Of a stretch of 64,000 nt of DNA, positions 56,661-64,000 are shown in pieces. The DNA is taken from the NCBI GenBank assembly GCA_033763555.1, contig JANRKK010000039.1, positions 1-64,000 on the forward strand, given 5' to 3'. The notes beneath the pieces were generated by a model. It was not told where the DNA came from and searched no databases. It worked only from the letters and a program-made list of their open reading frames with translations. The stretch comes from JALYJG01 sp033763555. Its GTDB lineage: Bacteria > Pseudomonadota > Alphaproteobacteria > UBA9219. The translations under genes were made by a program, and so were the position numbers. How positions within the stretch are numbered: the stretch's first letter is position 1; each line of letters begins with the position of its first letter.

Positions 56661-58938
56661 CCCCCACCGGAACCGTCTGATAGGCGGCCAGAACGGCCGT
56701 TGTCACCAGATCGGACACCGTCGCGCCCATGCGCACGATCTGCGCGGGTTTTTCGAGGCCGTTCAGGATGGGGCCGAGCAACGTCACACCACCCACGCTT
56801 TGCAGCAGCTTGGATGAGATGTTGGCGGCCTGCAGATTCGGCATAACCAGCACATTGGCTGGCCCGGTCAGGCGACAGAAGGGATACAGCTCCTTCATCA
56901 GCGCGTAATCCAGCGCGACATCGGCCGTCATCTCCCCGTCATATTCAAATTTCACGCCGCGGGCGTCGAGAATGCGCACGGCTTCGCGCACATGCTCGGC
57001 ATGCGTGCGCTGCGGCTGGCCGAAGCTGGCAAAGGAAAGCAAGGCGACGCGCGGCTCATGCCCCATGCGGTGCGCCCATTCCGCCGAACGGATGGCAATT
57101 TCAGCCAAGCGCTCCGGCGAAGGTTCAATATGCACAGCCGTATCGGCCAGAAACACGGTGCGGTCGGATGCAATGGCGATGGAAAGACCGAACGCCCCCG
57201 AAGGCGGCACCGTTTCAAACACCCGGCGGATATCGTCGTAATTGACGATAAAGCTGCGGGTCAGGCCCGTGACCATAGCATCGGCATCACCCGCCGCGAC
57301 CATTGTGGCGGCAAAGACATTGCGGTTCTGATTCACCATCCGCTGGCAATCGCGCAACATATAACCCTTGCGGTGCAGGCGGCGATAAAGATGGTCGGTG
57401 TATTTCGTATTGTGCTTCGACAGGCGCGCGTTGTGAATTTCAATACCTGGGTCTTCGGGCAGATTCATCGCCTTCAGATGCTCACGCACAACTTCCTCAC
57501 GCGCGACAAGAACAGGTGTGCCATAGCCTGCCGCCTTGAACTGCAGCGCGGCACGAATGACGCGATCTTCCTCGCCTTCGGCAAAGACAACGCGGCGCGG
57601 ATGGCTGCGCACCGCCTCAAAAATCAGTTCCAGACTGTCCGCTGTCGGGTCAAGCCGGGCACGCAAAGCGCGGCGATAAGCATCCATATCGGCAATCGGC
57701 TTGCGCGCGACCTTTGTGCGCATAGCGGCTTCAGCCACCGCCGCCGGAATATTGACGACGAGACGCGGGTCAAACGGTACGGGGATAAGATATTCCGGGC
57801 CATAGCGCAGGCGGCGACCACCATAAGCCGCAACCACCTCATCCGGCACATCTTCACGCGCGAGATCGGCCAGAGCCTTCGCGGCGGCCAGTTTCATTTC
57901 GTCATTGATGGTCGAAGCGCGAACATCCAGCGCGCCGCGGAAGATATAGGGGAACCCCAGAACATTATTCACCTGATTGGGATAATCCGAGCGGCCTGTG
58001 GCGATAATGGCATCGTCGCGCACCTTGCGGACTTCTTCGGGTGTAATTTCGGGATCAGGATTGGCCATTGCGAAGATGATCGGGTTCTTCGCCATGCTCT
58101 TCACCATATCAGGTGTCACGGCGCCCTTCTGCGACAGGCCGACAAAAATATCCGCGCCCTTCATGGCCTCTTCCAGCGTGCGGTTCTTGGTTTCGACCGC
58201 ATGGGCGGATTTCCACTGGTTCATGCCCTCGGTGCGTCCGGCATAAATTACGCCCTTGGTGTCGCACATAATGACACTGTCATGCGGAACGCCCAGCGCC
58301 TTGAAAAGTTCGACGCAGGCAATGGCCGAAGCCCCTGCCCCATTTACGACCATCTTCAGTTTCTTTGCCGTGCGGCCCGTGAGTTCCAGCGCATTGATCA
58401 AACCCGCTGCGGCGATGATTGCCGTGCCGTGCTGGTCGTCATGGAATACGGGAATATCCATAATCTCGCGTAGGCGCTGCTCGATGATGAAACAGTCCGG
58501 CGCCTTGATATCTTCGAGATTGATGCCGCCGAAAGACGGACCAAGGAAACGCACGCAATTGATGAATTCATCGACATCGCGCGTCGAAATTTCTAGGTCG
58601 ATGCCGTCGACATCGGCAAAGCGCTTGAACAGGACGGCCTTGCCTTCCATCACAGGCTTGGAAGCCAACGCACCAAGATCGCCGAGGCCCAGTACCGCGG
58701 TGCCGTTGGAAATCACCGCCACCAGATTGCCGCGGGCCGTATAATCATAGGCGGCATCCGGATTTTCCTGAATCTTGAGGCATGGCACCGCCACACCGGG
58801 CGAATAGGCCAATGACAGGTCGCGCTGCGTCACCAACGGCTTGGTCGGCGAAATTTGCAGCTTGCCGGGACGGCCTTGCGAATGAAACGCAAGGGCTTCT
58901 TCGTCGGTCACGCGGGGGCTGGGCTTTTTAGACGGCAT
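56653..58938 (-). CDS. maeB: NADP-dependent malic enzyme with phosphotransacetylase-like domain
   Basis: MaeB (761 residues) decarboxylates malate to pyruvate with NADP. The N-terminal malic enzyme domain shows LAYSPGVAVPCLKIQENPDAAYDYTARGNLVAVISNGTAVLGLGDLGALASKPVMEGKAVLFKRFADVDGIDLE, FHDDQHGTAIIAAAGL and the dinucleotide motif VNGAGASAIACVELF. The C-terminal 330 residues are a phosphate acetyltransferase-like domain (PTA_PTB), a fixed fusion in this subfamily that is regulatory rather than catalytic. Its product NADPH complements the transhydrogenase operon. Confidence 0.96.
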   Translation of the reverse strand: MPSKKPSPRVTDEEALAFHSQGRPGKLQISPTKPLVTQRDLSLAYSPGVAVPCLKIQENPDAAYDYTARGNLVAVISNGTAVLGLGDLGALASKPVMEGKAVLFKRFADVDGIDLEISTRDVDEFINCVRFLGPSFGGINLEDIKAPDCFIIEQRLREIMDIPVFHDDQHGTAIIAAAGLINALELTGRTAKKLKMVVNGAGASAIACVELFKALGVPHDSVIMCDTKGVIYAGRTEGMNQWKSAHAVETKNRTLEEAMKGADIFVGLSQKGAVTPDMVKSMAKNPIIFAMANPDPEITPEEVRKVRDDAIIATGRSDYPNQVNNVLGFPYIFRGALDVRASTINDEMKLAAAKALADLAREDVPDEVVAAYGGRRLRYGPEYLIPVPFDPRLVVNIPAAVAEAAMRTKVARKPIADMDAYRRALRARLDPTADSLELIFEAVRSHPRRVVFAEGEEDRVIRAALQFKAAGYGTPVLVAREEVVREHLKAMNLPEDPGIEIHNARLSKHNTKYTDHLYRRLHRKGYMLRDCQRMVNQNRNVFAATMVAAGDADAMVTGLTRSFIVNYDDIRRVFETVPPSGAFGLSIAIASDRTVFLADTAVHIEPSPERLAEIAIRSAEWAHRMGHEPRVALLSFASFGQPQRTHAEHVREAVRILDARGVKFEYDGEMTADVALDYALMKELYPFCRLTGPANVLVMPNLQAANISSKLLQSVGGVTLLGPILNGLEKPAQIVRMGATVSDLVTTAVLAAYQTVPVGVR

Positions 58939-59048
58939 AGAGGCTCCGGTCGAATTCTGCGCGCTACTCTAGAACATTCCAGCGGCATGCACAGCGTTCT
59001 TTGATTGTGCGCTGCGAAAGAAATCGGGAATCAAGGCAGGAGGGTTTT

Positions 59049-60131
59049 TTAGCACGGCCAATGGGAATCCACACCGCTCAAAACAACGCGCGGCGCGGCG
59101 TTATTGGCCTCTATTTCGCCGATGCGAAACACCTTTTCTCCAGCAGCGGTCAGGATTTTGCCAACCTCTTCGGCATGCTCAGAAGCAACGATAACAACCA
59201 TGCCGATACCGCAATTGAAGGTGCGTGCCATTTCCTGCGGATCAATATTGCCTGCTTTCGCCAACCAGCGGAATACGCCAGGCACATCCCAGTTCTTGGC
59301 ATTCAGCTTCACACCCAAACCATCCGGCAGAACGCGCGGAATATTTTCTAGCAAGCCGCCGCCCGTAATATGCGCCAGCCCCTTCACATGCCCGGTGCGT
59401 ACAGCCTGCAAAACCGAACGCACATAAATCCGCGTTGGCTCCAGCAAGGCATCGCCGAGCGAACGGGATGCATCAAATGGCGCAGGCTTGTCATAACTCA
59501 GTTTTTCCTGCGCGACGATCTTGCGCACCAGTGAATAGCCGTTGCTGTGAACACCGCTGGAGGCCACCCCGAGCACCACATCGCCCCTGGCGATATTTTT
59601 TTGCGGCAGGATTTTGTCGCGCTCCACCGCACCGACGGAAAATCCGGCAAGGTCGTAGTCACCGCTGCCATACATGCCGGGCATTTCGGCTGTTTCGCCG
59701 CCCGCCAACGAGCATCCCGCCTGCTTGCAGCCTTCAGCGATGCCCGCGATCACCTGCCGGGCGCTTTCGACATCCAGCTTGCCCGTAGCGAAGTAATCAA
59801 GAAACAACAGCGGCTCGGCCCCCTGTACGATCAGATCATTGACGCACATGGCAACCAGATCGATGCCGATCGTCTGGTGCTTACCTGTTTCAATGGCGAT
59901 TTTCAGCTTGGTGCCCACGCCATCCGTGGTCGAAACAAGAATAGGGTCGCGGTAGCCTGCCGCCTTGAGGTCGAACAAGGCCCCAAAACCACCTATTCCC
60001 CCTTCCGCCCCTGGGCGCGCCGTGGCCTTGGCCAAAGGCTTGATGGCCTCAACAAGGGCATTTCCGGCATCAATATCGACGCCCGCCTCGGCATAGGGCC
60101 TGCGGCCTGAAAAAGCGGAATTGCTGGTTAT
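59049..60131 (-). CDS. purM: Phosphoribosylformylglycinamidine cyclo-ligase (start codon appears to be ATA)
   Basis: PurM (360 residues with this start) makes AIR in purine synthesis. It has YAEAGVDIDAGNALVEAIKPLAKAT, FGALFDLKAAGYRDPILVSTTDGVGTKLKIAIET, GGETAEMPGMY and the C-terminal LGVKLNAKNWDVPGVF. The frame is open up to a TAG above 60140 and contains no ATG, GTG or TTG before the conserved AEAGVDIDAGN block; the first normal start (TTG 60035) would remove that block. An ATA at 60131-60129 sits five bases after a GGGGAGG site, where a start codon should be. Either ATA initiates, or an ATG has changed, or there is a sequence error. Confidence 0.9.
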   Translation of the reverse strand: MTSNSAFSGRRPYAEAGVDIDAGNALVEAIKPLAKATARPGAEGGIGGFGALFDLKAAGYRDPILVSTTDGVGTKLKIAIETGKHQTIGIDLVAMCVNDLIVQGAEPLLFLDYFATGKLDVESARQVIAGIAEGCKQAGCSLAGGETAEMPGMYGSGDYDLAGFSVGAVERDKILPQKNIARGDVVLGVASSGVHSNGYSLVRKIVAQEKLSYDKPAPFDASRSLGDALLEPTRIYVRSVLQAVRTGHVKGLAHITGGGLLENIPRVLPDGLGVKLNAKNWDVPGVFRWLAKAGNIDPQEMARTFNCGIGMVVIVASEHAEEVGKILTAAGEKVFRIGEIEANNAAPRVVLSGVDSHWPC

Positions 60132-60193
60132 GGTAACCTCCCCTAAGCTTGGCTATAACAGGCAGCAAGATAGCGGAAACGGGCACGTTTGCA

Positions 60194-61348
60194 ATGCGAC
60201 ACCTTCTTATTCTTTTCCTTGTTCTCAGCCTTGGGTTTTTCAGCAGCCCGGCCCCTGCCCAAACCGAAGACGCTTCGGTTTACGAGGTCACAGACGTCGC
60301 CGCCGATGTCACCGCCGACAGCGCCGCGCATGCGCGCGAACAGGCGCTGGCACAGGCCCAACGCTCGGCTTTCGGACAGTTATTGGAACGCCTCGGTGTC
60401 GATGGCACCTCCTTCGCCACCCTGAGCGATGATGATATCGCCGAAATGGTTCAAAGCTTTGAAGTACAGAATGAGAAATCCTCGTCCGTCCGCTATCTGG
60501 GCACTTTCCGCGTACAGTTCAAACCGAACGCCGTGCGCGGCGTGCTGAACAATAAAAATGTCGGCTATACGGAAACGCGCGGGCAGCTGGTTGCCGTTCT
60601 GCCTGTCTTGATCAATCAGGGCCGTCCGGTCTTGTGGGAAGAAAGTACGGCCTGGCGCGCGGCCTGGGATGCAGGTGCGCATAATGGCGGTCTTGTTCCA
60701 ATTGTTATCCCTGCAGGCGGATTGGACGACATTGCCGTCATCAGTACGCCGGAAGCCATCAGCGGCAAGGCGGAATCTCTTCAATCCCTTATGGGCAAAT
60801 ATCAGGCGGGCGGCGCTTTGGTCGCCGTACTGGACGGCGACCCAGGCAAGCCCGGCAGCGAGTTAAAGATCAATTTGCAGCGTTATGATTCCAACGGCAG
60901 CCCTCTGCCAACGGCCATTCTGAGCGTCACGGTTCCGGCGGATAAAAACGGCTCTGACACGGCACTCAAACAGGCTGTAAGGCAAGCGCGCCTCCAGCTT
61001 GAAAAGGATTGGAAAGAAGGCGCCAAAGGCGATGAGAAGGCTGTCGTTATCCAGGCGCCGGAGCCCGCGGCCTCACCCTCCACGCGTACCACACATTTGC
61101 CCGTGGTCGTTCCCATCCAGACCTTGGCCGAATGGGCACAGATCAAACGGCGCCTGACCAGCGTGCCCAGCATCATCCGCACCGAGGTCATCACGCTCAT
61201 GCGCGGCATCACGCGAATTGAGATCGAGTTTCGTGGTACGGTCGAAGAGCTGGAAGATGCTCTGATGCAGCAGGATTTGTCCCTGAATCAGGATGGCGCC
61301 AACGGTTCATGGGTTTTGCAGGCTTTTGAACCCGACGCCCCTCTATAA
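60194..61348 (+). CDS. DUF2066 domain secreted protein
   Basis: The 384-residue product has a signal peptide (LLILFLVLSLGFFSSPAPAQ) and a DUF2066 domain: VYEVTDVAADVTADSAAHAREQALAQAQRSAFGQLLERL, then QSFEVQNEKSSSVRYLGTFRVQF, and a C-terminal HLPVVVPIQTLAEWAQIKRRLTSVPSI segment. Family function is unknown. The order purM (divergent), DUF2066, AI-2E permease, HdaA is a familiar alphaproteobacterial neighbourhood. The ATG at 60194 is placed by the signal peptide. The 62-base divergent gap to purM should hold both promoters; none is clear. Confidence 0.82.
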   Translation: MRHLLILFLVLSLGFFSSPAPAQTEDASVYEVTDVAADVTADSAAHAREQALAQAQRSAFGQLLERLGVDGTSFATLSDDDIAEMVQSFEVQNEKSSSVRYLGTFRVQFKPNAVRGVLNNKNVGYTETRGQLVAVLPVLINQGRPVLWEESTAWRAAWDAGAHNGGLVPIVIPAGGLDDIAVISTPEAISGKAESLQSLMGKYQAGGALVAVLDGDPGKPGSELKINLQRYDSNGSPLPTAILSVTVPADKNGSDTALKQAVRQARLQLEKDWKEGAKGDEKAVVIQAPEPAASPSTRTTHLPVVVPIQTLAEWAQIKRRLTSVPSIIRTEVITLMRGITRIEIEFRGTVEELEDALMQQDLSLNQDGANGSWVLQAFEPDAPL

Positions 61349-61360
61349 GGCAGGAGAAAG

Positions 61361-62437
61361 ATGTTTCGCCCTCAATCCCAAACACGCTTCTGGCTTCTGG
61401 CTCTGGTTGCTTTTGCCCTGGCCTTGTGGCTGCTCAAGCCCGTTCTTCTGCCTTTCGTTGCCGGGATGATCATCGCTTATTTCCTGAATCCCGTCGTGAA
61501 TATCCTGTGGCGCCATAAAATTCCGCGCTGGCTGGGAACCTTTATTGTGTTGCTGGCTTTCGCTATTGGCGTAGCGCTCATCGTCACTCTGATTTTCCCT
61601 CTTCTGCAAAGCCAGATTGGCGCATTGATCGACGCCATCCCCGGCTATATCGGCAAAATACGCGCACATTATATGCCCTGGATGGAATCCTGGCTGGCGC
61701 GCTTCGCGCCAGAGGATGTTGAAAAGCTCCGCGGTGCAGCAGGCGAATCCGTCACGCAGGCCGCCGGATGGGCCGCCAAGCTGGTGCAGCAGATTGTCAG
61801 CGGCGGCTTTGCCCTGATCGACATTCTGGCCCTGTCCATCATCATGCCCATCGTGGCTTTTTACATGCTGCGCGACTGGCCGCGGCTGGTTGGTGTTATC
61901 GATACGCTTCTGCCGCGCCGCCATTACCAAGCCATTCAGGAACAGCTGAATGAAATCGACAATACGCTGTCCGGTTTTATTCGCGGACAGGCTTTGGTCT
62001 GTCTGGCGCTTGGGCTGATTTACAGCATAGGCCTGACTTTGGTGGGCCTGGATTACGGCGCGGCCATCGGCATCACGGCAGGCGTTCTCTCTTTCATTCC
62101 CTATGTCGGCACGATTTTCGGATGGGTGACGAGCGTCCTGCTGGCGTTTGTTCAATTCGATGACTGGACGCATATCGGCATGGTCGCGGGCGTTTTCATC
62201 ATCGGCAATATTCTGGAAAGCTACATCCTGACGCCGCGTTTGGTCGGCAGTCGCGTCGGGCTTCATCCTGTCTGGATTCTTTTCGCCTTGCTGGCGGGCG
62301 CGAAGCTGATGGGCTTCACAGGCGTTTTGATTGCTGTGCCAACGGCGGCCATTCTGGGCGTTCTGACCCGCTTTGCCATGAGCCAGTACAAAAGCAGTTC
62401 TTTCTACAAAGACCCGCTGGCCCCCACCAAACCATGA
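61361..62437 (+). CDS. AI-2E family transporter (PerM/YdiK-like permease)
   Basis: The 358-residue membrane protein has about eight transmembrane helices and the family pattern: LLKPVLLPFVAGMIIAYFLNPVV, IVSGGFALIDILALSIIMPIVAFYMLRDWPRL, DYGAAIGITAGVLSFIPYVGTIFGWV and LESYILTPRLVGSRVGLHPVWILFALLAGAKLMGFTGVLIAVPTAA. Despite its name most members are permeases or antiporters of uncertain substrate. The stop overlaps the hdaA start by four bases (ATGA). Confidence 0.9.
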   Translation: MFRPQSQTRFWLLALVAFALALWLLKPVLLPFVAGMIIAYFLNPVVNILWRHKIPRWLGTFIVLLAFAIGVALIVTLIFPLLQSQIGALIDAIPGYIGKIRAHYMPWMESWLARFAPEDVEKLRGAAGESVTQAAGWAAKLVQQIVSGGFALIDILALSIIMPIVAFYMLRDWPRLVGVIDTLLPRRHYQAIQEQLNEIDNTLSGFIRGQALVCLALGLIYSIGLTLVGLDYGAAIGITAGVLSFIPYVGTIFGWVTSVLLAFVQFDDWTHIGMVAGVFIIGNILESYILTPRLVGSRVGLHPVWILFALLAGAKLMGFTGVLIAVPTAAILGVLTRFAMSQYKSSSFYKDPLAPTKP

Positions 62438-63123
62438 CGCGGCAGCAAACCCTGCCCCTCCCACACCGTGAAGCTTTGGGCGCCGATGACTTTCTGGTGA
62501 CCGCAAGCAACCGCGAAGCCGCAGCCTGGCTGGATAAATGGCCGGACTGGCCCGCGCATTGTTTCATCTTGTATGGCCCGGCAGGAAGCGGCAAAACCCA
62601 TCTGGCCCAGATGTGGCAAGCGCGCAGCCAGGCTCAGGCAATGACAGTGGCTGAGTTGACTTCGCAGGATGCCGGAAGCTTAACAGGCAACAACCACCCC
62701 TTGCTGATTGACGATGCCAGTAATATTGCTGGCAATCCGGACGCCGAAGAAGCTCTTTTTCATCTTTATAATTCGCTCCGCGAGAAGAAAAATTTCCTGC
62801 TGCTGACTTCCGCGCAGCCCCCTGCTCAATGGAATATTCAACTGGCCGATCTGCGCTCGAGGCTTCTGGCGGCACCCTGCGCGGCCATTGCTGCGCCGGA
62901 TGATGAGCTTGTCTCGGCCATGCTTATCAAGCAGTTCCGCGACCGCCAGATCACGCTCGGCATGGATGTGGTGGATTATCTTCTCCCGCGTATCGAACGG
63001 ACGCCTGCCGCCATACGCGACCTTGTCAACGCTCTCGACAAGGCCTCTCTGGCGGAAGGACGACGTATTACCGTCGCCTTGGCGCGGCGTTTCCTTGAGG
63101 ATCAAGGCTTTCTTCTTTCCTGA
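62434..63123 (+). CDS. hdaA: DnaA regulatory inactivator homologue HdaA
   Basis: HdaA (229 residues) binds the DNA clamp and promotes hydrolysis of DnaA-ATP to stop re-initiation. The N-terminal clamp-binding motif QQTLPLPH is in place, then a DnaA-like AAA+ core with Walker A YGPAGSGKTHLAQMW, Walker B-like LLIDDASNIAG and sensor regions (LRSRLLAAPCAAI). There is no DNA-binding domain IV. In alphaproteobacteria hdaA is commonly downstream of the AI-2E permease gene, as here. Confidence 0.9.
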   Translation: MTRQQTLPLPHREALGADDFLVTASNREAAAWLDKWPDWPAHCFILYGPAGSGKTHLAQMWQARSQAQAMTVAELTSQDAGSLTGNNHPLLIDDASNIAGNPDAEEALFHLYNSLREKKNFLLLTSAQPPAQWNIQLADLRSRLLAAPCAAIAAPDDELVSAMLIKQFRDRQITLGMDVVDYLLPRIERTPAAIRDLVNALDKASLAEGRRITVALARRFLEDQGFLLS

Positions 63124-63135
63124 ATAAACCAATAA

Positions 63136-63257
63136 CCTCCTCCCCGCTTGCGGGGAGGAGGCGAAAAGTTGGTCTTGCGGCAGCAAGACCTTAGTTTTCG
63201 CTGGAGGGGCCAATCTTCACCAAGCCCTCCCCTAACCCCTCCCGCAAGCGGGAGGGG
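63136..63257. repeat. Composite intergenic repeat of nested GC-rich palindromes
   Basis: Three perfect hairpins occur in 122 bases: CCTCCTCCCCGC / GCGGGGAGGAGG (63136-63161), GGTCTTGC / GCAAGACC (63171-63190, enclosed by GCGAAAA at 63161-63167 and TTTTCGC at 63195-63201) and CCCCTCCCGC / GCGGGAGGGG (63236-63257). The first and last share the CTCCC[CG]GC core. This resembles a REP-like mosaic element between hdaA and the next gene; no transposase is nearby. Confidence 0.7.
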
Positions 63258-63295
63258 GATTTTATTTGACTAAACGATGCTCTAGGATTGCTTCT

Positions 63296-63847
63296 ATGCT
63301 GCGCCATATCGCCTGGTTCAACAAAGCACCCATCGAACCCTGCCCGGAAGGGGGGCTAACCTCGCCCGACCCCGTCGTGCAGCGGCGCTATCTCATTCCA
63401 GCGCGTAAATTGGAAGAGTTAGGCGTGGAATGTTCGGTCTTCGGCAATCTGCAGGATGCCGACCCGGTACAGGTCAGCCAGCATCTGCAAAAGCTGGAAA
63501 CCGATATTGTGGTTGTCGGCGATATTTCCGGCTCTTCACGGCTGGAACTGGCTCGCGCCGCCAAACATCTTGGCTGTTATGTCATCGCCGATTTTGGGCA
63601 TGCCAGCGGCGTCACATCCGATTTCGTCCAGCTTGCGGAAATGGCCGATCAAGTCGTGGCGGCAACGCCCGAAGCGGCCGCTTTGGCTTTAAAGGAAACA
63701 GGCTCGCCAACGGCGGTTATCCCGGATTGCAGCGAGGGGGGAAATGGTGCGACCTCAGCCGCTGCCGTAGCCCAGCTATGGCTGGATTGTTTCAAGAAGC
63801 TGAAGCTTAAGCCGCCAGCTTCCGCCAATACCAATTTACCGGAATAG
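63296..63847 (+). CDS. GT-B-like protein, resembling a glycosyltransferase N-terminal lobe
   Basis: The 183-residue product reads like the first Rossmann lobe of a GT-B glycosyltransferase: 'HIAWFNKAPIE', 'RRYLIPARKLEELGVECSVFGN', 'DIVVVGDISG', 'LARAAKHLGCYVIADFGHA' and 'ADQVVAATPEAAALALKETGSPTAVIPD', which corresponds to the end of the first lobe. There is no second sugar-nucleotide-binding lobe, so it is either truncated or a small regulatory relative. The ATG at 63296 follows AGGA (63284-63287); a TTG at 63266 would extend it into the repeat. Confidence 0.45.
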   Translation: MLRHIAWFNKAPIEPCPEGGLTSPDPVVQRRYLIPARKLEELGVECSVFGNLQDADPVQVSQHLQKLETDIVVVGDISGSSRLELARAAKHLGCYVIADFGHASGVTSDFVQLAEMADQVVAATPEAAALALKETGSPTAVIPDCSEGGNGATSAAAVAQLWLDCFKKLKLKPPASANTNLPE

Positions 63848-63870
63848 CGAGGCAGGAGTTCAGTTGCCGC

Positions 63871-64000
63871 TTAGGCGACGTCCTGAATTTGTTCCTGCGT
63901 GGTCTGCAGATTCTGCGCCACTTCCTTCATGTTCGCAGGAGCACCTTGCTGGCCACCTTCCGCGCGGGCGCGGGCGATGTGCGGCATGAGCTCTTGCAGC
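63871..64000 (-). CDS. C-terminal part of an unidentified protein (cut by window edge)
   Basis: The minus-strand frame is open from the window end to TAA (63871-63873) and gives about 42 residues, rich in Gln and Ala (LQELMPHIARARAEGG ... TTQEQIQDVA). The composition suggests a helical tail. The start lies outside the window and the family cannot be told. Confidence 0.5.
   Translation of the reverse strand, partial: LQELMPHIARARAEGGQQGAPANMKEVAQNLQTTQEQIQDVA

Noticed and set aside
56992..58473. A 493-residue open frame opposite maeB
   Set aside because: Antisense to a clear malic enzyme gene, with arginine/histidine-rich composition typical of shadow frames.
59049..60035. purM starting at TTG 60035
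   Set aside because: This would remove the conserved AEAGVDIDAGN block, and no ribosome-binding site precedes it.

Overview
The window is an ordinary-looking stretch of chromosome, densely packed with housekeeping genes. It most likely comes from an alphaproteobacterium that I cannot place to genus. The evidence is gene content and order: a DUF2066 / AI-2E permease / HdaA-type run, a DUF2948 gene overlapping the end of murA, a three-part transhydrogenase (pntAA, pntAB, pntB), a petABC cytochrome bc1 operon, a polyprenyl synthase divergent from a TrmN6-type methyltransferase, lolA behind ftsK, and two perfect TTAA-N7-TTAA (CtrA-type) boxes upstream of genes. Base composition is moderately GC-rich, with AT-rich patches around a few orphan genes. 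There is no rRNA, CRISPR array, prophage or insertion sequence. No gene-free gap exceeds about 300 bases.

Layout. 1-12.8 kb: SapC-family protein plus a YejA-type peptide-binding protein, TrmN6-like methyltransferase, ispB-type prenyl synthase, glmS and glmU (UDP-GlcNAc synthesis), a Gph-like phosphatase, a membrane-anchored methyltransferase and a single-chain glycyl-tRNA synthetase. 13-19.5 kb: a CheY-like / CheX / CheA-like phosphorelay, a solute-binding lipoprotein, glnA, a candidate small RNA and tRNA-His. 19.5-25 kb: a prepilin-peptidase N-domain protein, small ORFs, trmL-hemF, petABC. 25-35 kb: DUF924, a VanX-like dipeptidase, dcd, a queuosine-precursor transporter, murA, a parvulin, an MRP/BY-kinase-like protein, uvrD and a branched-chain amino-acid binding protein. 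35-48 kb: alaS, gltX, comEC-like, bioD, lolA, ftsK, gmhA, cutA. 48-56 kb: recF, nfu, an FMN reductase, tsaB, rimI, the pnt operon, a Nudix hydrolase. 56-64 kb: a compact kinase-like orphan, maeB, purM, DUF2066, AI-2E permease, hdaA and a GT-B-like fragment.

How the genes work together. The pathways represented are respiration and redox (bc1, transhydrogenase, malic enzyme), envelope precursors (GlmS, GlmU, MurA, GmhA, VanX-like, LolA), translation (Gly, Ala and Glu tRNA synthetases, TsaB, TrmL, tRNA-His) and replication or division (RecF, UvrD, FtsK, HdaA). The most unusual items are: a Rieske protein with a 12-cysteine metallothionein-like N-terminus; a membrane CheA-like kinase without a CheW-binding domain, next to its own CheY and CheX; a 216-residue kinase-like orphan behind a CtrA-type promoter; a purM gene whose only well-placed start codon is ATA; an AT-rich lysine-rich insertion in glycyl-tRNA synthetase; and a promoter-to-terminator unit with no ORF between glnA and tRNA-His. 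All functions are inferred by eye from sequence; no database search was run.
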